DNA from: Pyrrhosoma nymphula
Lineage: Eukaryota; Arthropoda; Insecta; Odonata; Coenagrionidae
DNA: 64,000 nucleotides
NCBI GenBank assembly: GCA_963573305.1
Contig: OY754336.1
Span: forward strand, 13,800,699 to 13,864,698
Direction: 5' to 3'
Below are positions 12,961-24,900 of the stretch, piece after piece. The notes below the pieces were generated by a model, which saw only the letters and a list, made by a program, of their open reading frames with translations, was not told the origin of the DNA and did not search any database. The position numbers and the translations under genes are program-made. Numbering within the stretch: the stretch's first letter is position 1; each line of letters opens with the position of its first letter.

Positions 12961-12998
12961 GATTTTTGTCCCTCTTTTTCGCGATCCGGACCACTGTG
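12961..12998 (-). repeat. Transib right terminal inverted repeat with RSS-like layout
   Basis: Read on the minus strand: heptamer CACAGTG (12998-12992), 22-bp spacer, nonamer-like ACAAAAATC (12969-12961), which matches the V(D)J nonamer consensus at 8 of 9 positions. Weaker inverted similarity to the left end continues to about 12925. Confidence 0.88.
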
Positions 12999-13003
12999 CA
13001 ACG
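12999..13003 (+). repeat. Target-site duplication CAACG (right copy)
   Basis: Direct repeat of 9553-9557 immediately outside the right inverted repeat. Confidence 0.75.
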
Positions 13004-14795
13004 GTCCGTCAAGTACGTCACTCTTTAACCCTTTCAATACTAACGGGAAACATTAGTTCCAGCAAGTGTCTCTGTTTTAAATTATTAATGCACCCAGTAG
13101 GAACGAAAAGAAATACACTTATTTTATTTCCATCATGCATATAAAAAAGCAGTCTTTAAAGAGTTCATGCATGGCTATATTTTGAGGAAGCCACAGTGCA
13201 TAAGGATAGGTCGTATAAATTATCCCAATATGTGGCAAGCGGTCCTTTTATAATTTCTGGTCTTATGTAAGTAATTTTGACCTTCCGTGATGAACAGCAA
13301 ACATTAACTTGTAAATTAACAGCGGAAAAAGTGACGTTGCTAAACTTGAACAGACATAATAAAACCGGACCTTAGTTCTTTTTCACAAATTTATACTTAA
13401 TCGGCCTACGTGTTTCACCATACTTTGACATAACTCTGTGTACGTTTTCCACAAGATTATGTCACTGTGAAGTGCGTCGTGCCTGTTAAATATGTTTATA
13501 GAAGACAATTAAGTGTTTTATCCATCATGAATATCGACGACAACTTCCACCAGGTCAAGCCTAGAGCAGTTATATTTACTGACTAAAAGACTTTTCTTGA
13601 CCCGGAATTGAACCGCACACCTTCCCATTTTCCCGAAAGGAAAGGTTTTTGAACCACGGGTCGTCACCATGCCAATCTTTGGTTCGATTCTCGTTCCAAG
13701 AAACATTATTACCTTTGGCAATTTCGAAAAATTGGCTGCTCTGTGTGCATGTTGAATTCAATTAAAACGTTCTGCTATGTCATAAGACTATTTTAAGAGT
13801 TTTTTTGTCCAAGAGTTGAACTTTCTTATACCTATGGCTATGTTACTAGAAATGTTTTTCCTAAGACTCCATATTTCTTTAGATTAACCTTTGCTTCCAC
13901 GGAATGTTTTTATTTGAAACTATCTCATTTTGCCCATCACGAATTAGAAGGGACCGTCAGGAAGGGACCGTTCCCTTCCTTATTCTTATAGTTCCGCAAA
14001 ATATTTCAAATTGACCTCTGTTCCAAGTTTTGAATAGCGTGCGTCATCCTCTCTCTTATCTTTTCTGTGGAAATCGGAAGTCGTGACTCACAGGAAACGC
14101 ACGAGAGCTAGATGGTCACTAAATATATTTCCAACCTGCGCAAGGTTAATCCATGTCACGTTTGAAATACAGTGAGATTGACCTTTTGAGAAAACCATTT
14201 CCACTTCTGATACGATTTAACGTTCCTGGATAATGATTTTTTGATCGTGATTTGAGGTTCTCATGCGGTCAGGTGGTAGCACACCCTAACCGTGGGATAC
14301 TCGCAATATTACTTCTCAGGATACACGGTGCGAGATTGGCGACTCAGTCGAGACTCAATCAACTGGCCAATTTATTTAAACAAATTCTGACGATTCTCAC
14401 TGGGACGGTTGTCCTACGTGTGTTATTATTTTCAGTTACTTCGTTTTTATCACGCGTACCAGTGAATTCTCATGTTTGGTGGACTCTAGCAATTATGCAA
14501 GACCCTGCATATTTTTTATGTGTGATTTCCCTTTTGCAGATTTCTAATAATGCCTTTTGATTGTAGTAAGATGTTTTTTCTCTAAATTAAACATTTTTTC
14601 ATGTAAAATAATTTAATTGGAACCACTTCTGTTTCATAAGGCGATTCAGAAAATCTAGTTTTGCGTGAAGTTTAATAGTGAGCAGGAACAATTATGTGAG
14701 ATTGACATTAATTAAAAACTAAATATTGAAATGATAAAAGGAACTTTTACCGTTAGAAGCAGGAATGGAAATCAAATATTGATTTAGGAAAAGTA
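13004..14795. other. Gene-free sequence right of the Transib element
   Basis: Contains one SINE-like piece at 13596. The 102-codon ORF at 14252-14560 has no recognised similarity and no coding-like composition. Confidence 0.5.
13596..13671 (-). repeat. tRNA-derived SINE piece, minus strand
   Basis: Minus strand reads ACCCGTGGTTCAAAAACC and, about 45 bases on, GCGGTTCAATTCCGGG, a good B box. Probable SINE head; family not matched to the others. Confidence 0.45.
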
Positions 14796-14964
14796 TTGCT
14801 TGCTCTTGTGAAATGAAATCTGTAACTTAGTAATTCCACATAAACTTTATTAACTACCGTTAATAAAATTTATATGTCGTTTTTAAGGTCGTGTCGTGTT
14901 TCAGGTCGTTAATAAATGTGGAATTACTAAGTTACAGCTTTCATTTCACAATGTGAAGCAAGTT
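14796..14964. mobile_element. MITE/foldback, ~55-bp inverted arms
   Basis: Arms 14796-14855 and 14908-14964 share CTGTAACTTAGTAATTCCAC, GAAATGAAA and TTATTAAC in inverted orientation. No coding content and no clear target duplication. Confidence 0.75.
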
Positions 14965-17900
14965 CCACAAAGTTTCGCCCAACACAACCAGTCTGATTAT
15001 TGCTTGCCCCTGGGTGTACGATTTTGAAGCCTGTCTTTTCACAATAGCATCCGTTATTCATAATTTTCGGTGGTAGTTTCTCGTGTAGCGTAAAATAAAA
15101 CGATTTTTAAATTAATTAATTCATTAATTATTTTTGAGCGAAAAAATAAATTTTAACTTGAAAAGTCATTTCAGTGCAATATTAACCCATTGAAACCCTT
15201 TGTTTTCAGCGTAATGAATGCATAACATATCGTACACTACATCGCCGATTTCTCAATTGATGAGGCTTCACTTCTCTTCACAGCTATCGTGGATAGTGGT
15301 TCTGGCCTTCTCATTGAATCCATGGAGGCCGCACTCACTTTCACTGGTTAGAGGATGAGCATCGCTAAGTAAATAACGCTCTTGTTTTGAAGTTCGCGTC
15401 AGGATCACACATCGCGCACCGTATTCATCACGACCCTCCCACTCATCTACCGACTTTTAATGACCGCCACGGTAGTCGTAAGTTCCATCTTTTACAACCA
15501 CCCGAGCGGCGCTTCGTGATCGGCTCAATTATATTTTTCCCCCCTTAACGAGACATCATGCCGCATTTGACTGCCGACGATGAGTGATGCTTCACGGACC
15601 GTTAAGAGAACGCCTCGCTCGCGCGCGGAATCTCACGGCTAGCGCAGCATCTTCTCGCTCCGCCCTCTCGTCGAGAAAGGTGGAAAAGCAAGCTGCAAGC
15701 GTTTCAGTATCCCCGCCCCGAGGGGCAGAACGCGAGCCTTTTTTGATTTGTGTCGCGGGTCTTTCTAAAAGAAAACGTCCTCCTCCCTCATCGGCGCCCC
15801 CGTCCGTGTTTGAGGGCCCCCGCTCTCAATCGTTGCGAGATTAATCGTATCCGCCCCTGTTGGCCTTTTCGGCACCCTTGTGAAACTCTTTTTCGACTTT
15901 TTTTTTCAAATCCGTGTCGATATGGTGCCCAAATGGAAATGAAGGGGAGCAGGAGAACGTGCTGGATATGAGGCGTAGTGAGAAATATTATTGGGCTGTG
16001 CGATATTGCGATATATCGAATGAGATATGCGGTACTCGCAATATTACATTCCGATCACGCCATTCCCTTTCGGGGAAGGTAAAGTCAAAGGACTGAGTTA
16101 TTGTTGCTAAACTTTGGAAAATGGTTTTCTTTTAATGATTCCCTGCATAATATTCTATTATTGCATACCTCTATCGCTTCTATTACATTAATGGATTGCT
16201 TAATATACGCTCGCCTGCTCTTAAGTATCCTTATATCCCTACTCTTTAAGTCTTTTTTCCAACACATTTACCAGTGACTTTCATTGTTTACCCCTATATT
16301 CTCAAAAGCATTCACTCCTTTCCTATAAGTCTGATTTATTCGAATATCATCCATTCTCTCAAAAGCACACGAATTTATATGTATGCCCATTACTGGAGCA
16401 TCCATTCCTAATTATTTCATGACTCACTCAGTCCTTGTCCTTTCCATTTTACTTTGGTCGCAATCACTTCTCAGACACCCTATTCATTATCTATTTAGCC
16501 TACTCTTTGGCTTATGCTGAAATACCCAGGTTTTGCTGCCTCATAATAACGTCGGAAGGATAATGCTTTACTACACTACGATTTTCGCATCCCTAGACGA
16601 ACACAATATTGCCAAAGCATCGCAAAAATATATAGGCATGGCTAAGTAAAATAATAGGAAAAATATGTATGTAAATGATAATAATTTTAACATGTCTGCT
16701 TCATAAATATTCTTGCTTTCCTTTATTCTTGCTTTAGGTGTGATGTTTATGACCTGTTGGGTGAAAATTGAAATTTCATGGTATGGTTAAAGTATTTGAC
16801 TGATGAAAGACTTAAGTAACCCCAGAGTGGATCAGCCTTAGGGTTTCTCAAAATGTATATTAATATGCTTTGTGATTCTGTTACGTTATATGAGTGAAAA
16901 TTATCTTTCCATCTTATTTTTATATTGGCTATAAAGCCGGTATCCAACGGTGTATATTTAATACACAAAATTTGGCCAAATGAATTTGAGTATCATGTGG
17001 CAGGTTGGAAAATTTAAACTGATTACAGTAATTTTATTGATTGATGACTTGGAAAAATATCGCATAAAAATATCGCATTGTCCTCTAATTTTACCTGTCG
17101 CACGATAGTCAAACCTGCTGGATCAAATTTATGCCAAAATGTTTGACCGTGGGGTATTGTCACAAAATATGCGTTGTTACGCGATACTATTCGATATGAA
17201 ATAAATCGCATATTTGTATTGACTGTGATATTGGTCCGCCAGGTTATTCAATACTACCCCTTCTTATATGCAATACCGTGCGATCATCAATTTGTTGCAA
17301 AATAATGTGATATTATACCTTTCTGTATATTGCGAGATGCGAATCACTGCTTTGCAATATCATATGAAAAGCGTTTACAGCAACTTTTGATATTTATTGT
17401 GATTTGCATTGGGCTATGGGGAGCATCCACTAGCGATATCATGAAATATAGAGCGTCCTCTTTCGATGCAAGATTCATATTTTAATTTGATATAATAATT
17501 TGCAACGTCATGAATCGAATTGTCTGGAGTATAGATGGGCTGATTCTTCATCCAAAATTATGGGGTGGAGGTAAAACTCTTTCCTCATATGTTATTCAAC
17601 CATAATTTGCGAGTGATATGGTGCTTGCACCCAGATATGTATGCTGCTCAAAGACTGAAAAATGGAGGAAAACATCTCCATATTGAAGCAAGAATTTTAT
17701 GTACGCATCTGACCGGGACATGCGTTGCCGTTATGTTATCCGTTATGCGCGTCAAGTTATCAAGCGATATTGAGAAAGCTTTCGTTCTCAGGACCTTCAT
17801 GTCGATAGCTTTAACTCAGAGATTTTTTTGCAACCGCTGAAAATCAAATCGGGCGGAGTGAAATTTTATTCCATAGAAGTTCGTTTAATCTTCTGCATTT

Positions 17901-18177
17901 TTAATCAATTAAATAAAAATGAAACTCCCCAAGTTTTTGCATCGAACCTGGGACATACTGGTAGGATCTGGAATTTTACAGTGTTTTTTCCCATTGAAAA
18001 CCCGTGAAAAATTAAGCTAAGTTGTCACAGGAATTGAGGGTCTCAATTGGTAGGTATGTTACTGTAATTGCATTTCATCTTTGAACCCAGTGCATCCTTC
18101 TGTTAATATTATTGTACCTTTGGTGTTTGACTGCATAAAAGGGAGCAATCAGGCGAGATGTTGTGGAATATGAACAT
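14965..18177. other. Gene-free sequence with a GC-rich island at 15590-15850
   Basis: The island is CG-rich with an 86-codon ORF (15584-15844) of low complexity. It could be an unmethylated promoter-like island, but I see no attached exon. The remainder is AT-rich and unrecognised. Confidence 0.45.
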
Positions 18178-18914
18178 AATAAGAACTTAGAAGATGCAAT
18201 TTTCCACGGATAAAAATTTTAATTCGACCCGGGTTTCGATGCACTGCATCATCATCAGGTACATAAATTTGGAAATTAAGGTACTTGTATATACAAGAGA
18301 AGGTGGGTGAGGGAGATTAGGAAAGTGGAGGGTTAGGAGTGGGGAAGGGGAAACATTTCAAGGGGGGAGGGAGTTTTATTTACACAATAATATCGTTAAC
18401 ATTTTAAATTTGAAAAAACCAAATATTCGTTGAGGTGATGTCCCGCGACGCGTCGAGGGAAAAGGGGAAAGGGACAAGCATTGGAAAAATAGACATCTTG
18501 TCACTGGTTACTGGGGAATTTTTTGGTGTACACAACAGTAGAAGACACTATGTATAAAACCAAAAGGGTTCTTTGTGGAGTGTCCCACGGCGTGTGGTCA
18601 GTCTTCGTGATGCCCGACCAATATGCTCGACCAATATGCCCCCATACAACAACGGGAAAGGTGTGGGGGGGGGGAAGTCAGAGCACAGGGAAATTTTACA
18701 CACTTAGTTGCAGGATGCACTCCCTTCCCCCTTGAAATATTTTCCCCTGCTCCACTCCCTCCCTCCACTTTCCTAACCTCCCTCACCCACATTCTCTTGT
18801 ATATGTACCTTGATTTCCAAATTTATGTACCTGATGATGATGCAGTGCATCGAAACCCGGGTCGAATTAAAATTTTTATCTGTGAAAAATTGCATCTTCT
18901 AAGTTCTTATTATT
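18178..18914. mobile_element. Foldback element, copy 1 (~196-bp arms)
   Basis: Left arm 18178-18374 and right arm 18719-18914 are inverted copies sharing GATGCAATTTTCCAC, CGACCCGGGTTTCGATGCAC, TGCATCATCATCAGGTAC and a G-rich inner stretch. The centre (18375-18718) has no clear coding capacity. It shares its outer 75 bp with the palindrome at 50754, so both belong to one family. Confidence 0.85.
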
Positions 18915-21499
18915 TTGACTGCATACTTTGGTTAGAATTACTGCCATTGACTGAGTGCCTTAAGATAGGGATACATTAGCCCATCATACTTTTGTCTCAT
19001 GCTCATATTATCCAAATATTTAGAAACAAAATAAATGGGATTCTTCAGACTATGGTTACCACTGCGCATTTACATGTTGTCTGGTATGAAATTTTTATTA
19101 TTTCAAATTTCATAAAATTTGCTTTGAGTTTCCGTTGAAATGGAAAACATTTATGATTCTTAGAGTAACAAAATTAAAATAGCATCTCCGCCATCGTATT
19201 GTATGACAAGTATAAAAGAAGCATAAAATCTGCAAAAAATAATTCGCGTTGCGGAAATGAAAATGCTATCTTTAAACATTTTTGTGAACATGTGGGCCAA
19301 AGTAATTTCTTGTTTCGACATGCTTTATGTAGTAATAATAATAATAAATTATTGCGAAGAGGGGTAGTAGAGTTAAATGGGTATATTTTTTTTAAGTGTT
19401 CAAGACTTCCACGGGGGTGTGGGTTATTTGCTCCTTTGCCTTCCCCAGCATCTGCCCTTGGAGATGTGGAGAAGACTGGAGGAGTACAATTATCATAAAT
19501 CCGGGAGTTTCTCTCGTATCCGACGGATGAGCGGAGCTCGGGCGAATCCCTGCTGCCAACCCAATGCCGCTCCCGCCCGTAATGTGTGCCCACGGGAAGA
19601 CCTTGTTCCATCTCCATCGAACCTCCTCCTACTCTTCCTTTGGCTTTACAGCCGCCGCCACCTCAGCCTCGCATTCTTCTTTTTTCCTCTCCCACAACCT
19701 TCCCTCCTCTCTTGTATGTGGGCGTTGGTTTACACGTACGAAAGGGAATCTTCTCGAAAACGCCGTGTGTTTTTTTCGGCTGCAGGGTAGGATAGGAAAG
19801 GAGGAGCCCTCAAAATAGAGCCATGAGTGCTCCTCTAAGGTTTCATGCTGAATGAAGGTGACACTCAGAACTATCAATATTCTTTGGGGAAGGATTGAGA
19901 CTTTGAGTCTCTTCTTCATCCTGATTTTCATCAAATGCGTTTGCAGATGTATTTAATGGTTGTTTAAAAACAGTTCAATCTGTTCAACTGGAGAATAATT
20001 GAGCCGAAATGGGACTCCGTTTCTTTGTGTTAAAAACAAAATTATTATAATTTATAAATAGAGGATGATAATAATCATCAACCTGGAAAATAACTATATG
20101 TTCTTGTGAAGATCTATGTTATAAAACCAGTCGTAAAAACATCTTTCTTCATGTCGGTTATTTGCGGTGTTTGTGAGCAGTAAACTATTCTAGAAAAAGC
20201 TCTGTGTTGTGGAGAGATAGGATAGCCATGTATCCGTCCTCAAGTGTAACCATGAAGGCCCCTAAAAGTTTAATTGGGGAGGGAAGTGGCGCTCACAATC
20301 AAATATGGATGAAGGTCTTTCTTTTTGGGACGGGGTTGAGTCATGTGAAACACAAAAAGTTAATTATTTGTAATTTAAGTATTAAAGTATTATTTAAATT
20401 AAGTATTTATTCAAAAAATTCTAAGTATTTGTAATAGTCACTCGGAGGTTGAGTGCAAAGGGTTTGAAAATCTATTTAATGCGCATAATATCAATGCCAC
20501 TGGCTTCGCAAGTAATCCTAAAAAGCTTACTAAAAGATGAATATGTTATATATAATAATATATATGCCCGAAATATATTTTTTCATCTGATTTGTTTTTC
20601 TTTATTTTCTGTTTTATTTGAACGTTCTTCTTCTTATTGTGGTATTTTAGTCCCCTGAATATGTATGTGAAATACATTTATGAATATCTGTATGTGGAAA
20701 GGAACTAACCTAAATGTCAATCAATTTCTACACTCATTGTTCATAATTCTTAAATTCCTTTTTTCATCCGATAGTATTGGCGAATAATAAAAACAAGCCC
20801 TGCAAAATATGTCGTGTATAAAAATAATAGAGCATATCTTTTAGTAAGATTGAGGCCTAAAGTTTGTGTGAAGATTGGCACCAGAGGGATTACAAGGTAT
20901 TATTTATATTATGCAGTGTATGAAATGACGAATATGTATAAATATTTTTACGCCAGGGCGCATTTTAAAAAGTAATTTTACTATAATATTAGGGTAAATA
21001 TTTCTTATTAGATGTAAGATCATTATTCAGGAAAAAAGTGCACCTGTGTGAAACTTTTAGCGTTTTGGCCTTTTATGTTCGCAAAAACTCTAAAGGAAAA
21101 CGTATCAAAAGGTTGATGCGTGAAAAAACCGCGGAATTGACTGATAGGGAGTTAATGGTTGACCACTTGGATTGTTATGAATCTCAGTGCTGTGAGGTCT
21201 GCGGCCAGGGATGGAGGGATGTATGGTACTGGTGGGAGAGGGAAACGGGATCGCATCGAATGCCTGAACTTTAAAACGGGTGACCTCCCCCGACCCTCGG
21301 CGAGAAAATAAAATAAAAATAGCGGCAGAGAGATAGAGAAGGAACACCCTCTCCACCTACGCGCCCGAAACACATAGCCACACTCCTCTCTTTCCCCTTC
21401 TTTTCGCTCTTCCGATCCATTCTCCTCCGCGGAAGATAATTCCCAACGTAGACTCCTCCCTCCCACCCTCCCTCTTGAAGCCTTTCCCGCGACCTCGCC
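18915..21499. other. Gene-free sequence upstream of cuticular gene 1
   Basis: A C/T-rich strip at 19380-19830 gives several overlapping ORFs (up to 147 codons) on both strands with no recognisable domain. The rest is AT-rich. Distal regulatory DNA of the cuticle gene may lie here, but no motif proves it. Confidence 0.45.
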
Positions 21500-21555
21500 A
21501 CACCTTCGCATCCTTATGAAGTTATTCTTTTTTTTCCTTCTTTTTAATTCCATCG

Positions 21556-21592
21556 CATCCTCTCTCTCTCTCTCTTTTTCTCTTTGCTTCTC
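21556..21592 (+). promoter_or_regulatory. CT/GA-repeat tract upstream of cuticular gene 1
   Basis: A run of CT dinucleotides (21560-21577 and on) sits about 300 bases upstream of the TATA box, within a generally CT-rich strip from 21350 to 21840. GA/CT repeats are known targets of GAGA-type factors in insects, so a regulatory role is plausible but not shown. A similar tract precedes cuticular gene 2. Confidence 0.35.
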
Positions 21593-21870
21593 ACGCCCTT
21601 TCAGTTATTGGCGTCCGATCCCTCGGTGAGCGCTTTACGTTGCTCCATTAAAAGATCGCAGACGGGGTGGGGGGGAAGTCGGGCTATCTTCCCTCCGGGG
21701 CTCTTTGGGATGGGTGAGAGGGGAATCTCAAAGGAGAAGGATGTCTTGGGTTCTCGGGGTCGAATAAACTATTCCATATCTCCCCACTTCTCTTCCCTCA
21801 CTCCCCCGTCGTCTTCATTTTCGTCATCGGTGCATTTCAACCGGGGTGGGACTATGAAAAGGGTAGGGTG

Positions 21871-21943
21871 TATATAAGGGAGGTGTATCCCAGAGCAGGT
21901 ACATCAGATCGACGGGAACCAGCAAGTAAAGACGTTCAGGAAC
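21871..21943 (+). promoter_or_regulatory. Core promoter and 5' UTR of cuticular gene 1
   Basis: A TATA box (TATATAAG) lies at 21871-21878. An initiator-like TCAG lies at 21904-21907, 35 bases downstream of the TATA start. A leader of about 38 bases then runs to the ATG at 21944. This compact layout is typical of arthropod cuticle genes. The exact start site is inferred. Confidence 0.75.
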
Positions 21944-24900
21944 ATGGCTCTCAAGGTGAGTTCTCGTCGACACTCCGTTGTCGACTGGTTTTGATTATAT
22001 TAGCAGGCGCTAGTAGGTCGGCCTGTACCTCCAGGGAAGTTTTGCATCCACAGAGTCGTTGATTCTTGTTATTTACTACTAAAAATAGTATCTGTAGTAT
22101 TCTGCAGCTTTTCATTAGTTTTTTATCTGAAGATACTGAAGCCCTCCATTTCTTCATATGCAAGGCAATGTCTTGAAGAACGATTTGATGTTTTCCCGGT
22201 GAATAATGTTGGTGAATTGCTCTCGGGCTTACGACCGGGTCAAGCTCTTCATTTCTGCCAACGTTTCGACGGAATACTTTTCCAACGAAACGTCGGCATA
22301 AATGGGGAGCCTGTCCCGGTCGCAAGCCCGAGAGCAATTCACCGCCATTACTCGCCGGGAAATCATCCCAGTAGATGTTTTTTTATCAGCGCAACTGAAA
22401 GTTCTAGCTTTTTTCTTCCACGCATGGTGGATGTCTTATCATTCACCTTTTGATTTTTTCTCATATAAAGATTTGTAGCTTGTACCCCTCCTTGCTTCAT
22501 ATTCAACGATCTCTTCCACTACATCTCTCAAGAAAATTTTTATCCGTGTAACGGTTGGGTCAAGCTGTTTCTTTCTGCGCATGCCGTCTGTGATAGCACT
22601 TTTAGTGATTTTTCAACCCGAAATTATATCCACTACTGCACTCCATTTTTTCCTATTTTACTCTGTCTTATACCATGATAGTTTTCTCTTTTTACACATT
22701 CATCATGACTTGGTTTCTTGGCCTTCCCCGCCAGGCCTTCCCTTCTATTTTTCCCGATAGTATATGTCGGACGGAAACCAGGAGATATAGCAGTTAAGTA
22801 ACATGGCTCTCATGGTGAGTTATTTTAGGCTCCTATACATACGCAAACTACATCTGAGCGATCTCACCAGCTGATCCGTTGTCATCTCTTTGGTAGGTAT
22901 TAGATCGGCTATAATTTAGATTATGCATTTTACATTTGAATCTTTTACTTTAATTTCAATCAACATTTTTTTTATATGTAGACGCCATCGGCACCCGCTC
23001 AATGAGATCCTTCAGCTCTTCCAAATACTTTGCTCGTTCAATGCAGCCTATGAATACCAAACCTATGAATGAATAAGTTGGGGAAAATTTACTTTTGCTT
23101 CTAAGTAAAAGCTGTAGATTTTGTCAAGTAAACATTTATTGTCATAATTCTACATGAAAAATCATTTGATTGGAAAATATAAAACGGTTCTTTTCTTCGC
23201 GCAGCATTCACGTGAATTACTGCGCAAGGTATCTTTGATATTCTACAGATTTCCATTAATTTATCTATCCAAACTTACTACATGCTTCTATCTTCCCTAT
23301 ACAACGCTCTTATGCTCAGTATCGTTCGGAAATATTTGCTCTCCTTGAATTGTTGACACCGGCCGTATCTTTTCATTATATTTTCAATCTGAAGATAGTT
23401 TCACTCCAGTTCTTAATTTCTTCCTATTAGGCGTATACTCCTTTGTAGAGCATCATGTAGAGTTTGTTAGCTATTGTAGAACCATTTCATATAGTTATTT
23501 ACTACCATGCAAGGTATCTGTGATATTCTTTAGCTTTTAAATTGTTTTCAATTTGAACTCTGGTTTAGTCCATCCCCCTATTCCTTTCTGTTCAACGATT
23601 ACACTCGTGAACTGTATCTTCCCAGAATTTTTGCATCCCAGACACCACCAACTGTACTAATTTCCAGTCATTCAGCGAATTTTTGACTGTTTTCAATTTG
23701 AAATTATCTGAAATCTGAAATACCCCTTCAATCCTTCCAGTTCAAACTCTCTATACCCTGAGTGCATTCAATTCCAGCATCACTTTTGATTTGATCCATG
23801 TATTTGTCTTTAGGTCTCCATGCAGAGCCTCTAATGTGTTTACGCCACCTATAAATATAAAGTTTCATTTTTATTTCTTCTTAAAAACTCGTGCTGTTGA
23901 CGATAAGTTTCGCCTTTTAAATTTACATTGCGCTGAAACAGCGTTTTGAAGGGAATCCATTGCTCCTTGGTATTCCGTTATTTAAAATCTCCTCTTTGTT
24001 CATCAGACGGATCATATATCACGTGATGTGACCATATTTAACGCCCACAATACTATAGCTTGATCAAAAGTGTTGTACATTGTATTGTAATGAAAATAAT
24101 AACTCATATACGTGCCTACTAATTCATTTGAATCGCAAAGTAGATATTTTTGAAATCAAAAGCGATATATTTCGCTCTTTCATGTATGCTAATGGATCCA
24201 GCCTTCGTGTCACGTCAGATACAGGCTTCTTATAAAGAACTGTTCTAGAATTTATATTCATTATTCTCATTTACCCTCTTGCGTTGTTTCTAGGTTATGT
24301 TAAAATCGAAGGCTCAGTAATCGTTGGCTTCGTCATCAACATAATTTTACCTTCTTGAAATGAAGATAACATACAAGTTATGCCTTTTCTACTTTATCGT
24401 GAAACAAATAGGAAATAGTTTTTTGCCAAGTTGTTATCCAAATTTTCGAAATCCTCCTCCTATATCTATGACCTCCCGTGACTTTTTACAATATTTGAAT
24501 GAAGATCAAGTCGTTGTTCGTAAGTCACCACTGCTGAGACATTAATCTTTGCTTATCATTCCTTTTGTGTACGCCTTTTATCGTTGAAAGGAAAGAACCT
24601 TGGTGGGAAATACTGAGGACAATTTTATATTACTTCTAGAATGTAAGATGTTTTAACTTTATACCAGTGAAATGCTATGAAATCGTATTTTCTGCGGGTT
24701 AAAAATTCAAGTGTGCTGAATTTCTATGAGTGCCTAGTATTGAAAATATTCCATTTCTTTTTCATATTAATATTTTTCTGAAAGTATCTTCTAGTCTGCG
24801 TGTAGTATAATATATTTTATAATTTCTTTTGTAGACAGGAGTCATTGCTATAGTTTAGGTTCTAAATAGGTTATATTTTCTCCTATTATTTTATACTTTA

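Larger units (their letters stand above)
9558..12998 (+). mobile_element. Transib-type DNA transposon, internally deleted (3441 bp)
   Basis: The element is bounded by inverted repeats that begin CACAGTGGTCCGGATC and is flanked by a 5-bp direct repeat, CAACG. Five-bp duplications and CAC-starting ends with a nonamer-like block are hallmarks of Transib, the superfamily from which the RAG1 recombinase and its signal sequences descend. Inside, on the + strand, lie the N-terminal and C-terminal coding parts of a RAG1/Transib-like transposase at 11194-12532, a 161-bp 5' UTR intron (11031-11191) and AATAAA at 12565-12570. The region 9633-10900 is unexplained leader sequence and could include a nested insertion. 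The central catalytic coding region is missing and there is a frameshift near the end, so this copy cannot make an active enzyme. Its ends look intact enough to be moved by a relative elsewhere in the genome. Confidence 0.85.
22060..23745 (+). repeat. Degenerate local repeat module in the intron
   Basis: A module of roughly 75 bases recurs with drift. Copies around 22066-22160 and 23495-23580 share GTTATTTACTAC, then TATCTGTGATATTCT or close variants, then AGCTTTT. A third is near 23215-23280. Weaker tail-only matches (TTTTCAATCTGAAG-like) occur near 23366, 23690 and 22605. It probably arose with the duplication that copied exon 1. Copy boundaries are approximate. Confidence 0.5.

Noticed and set aside
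9558..12998. hAT or P element as the class for this transposon
   Set aside because: Those make 8-bp duplications, and no 8-bp repeat flanks the ends. The protein blocks and the CACAGTG ends fit Transib instead.
19174..19934. Several overlapping ORFs of 84-147 codons
   Set aside because: They overlap on both strands in a C/T-rich strip, as expected from few stop codons there.
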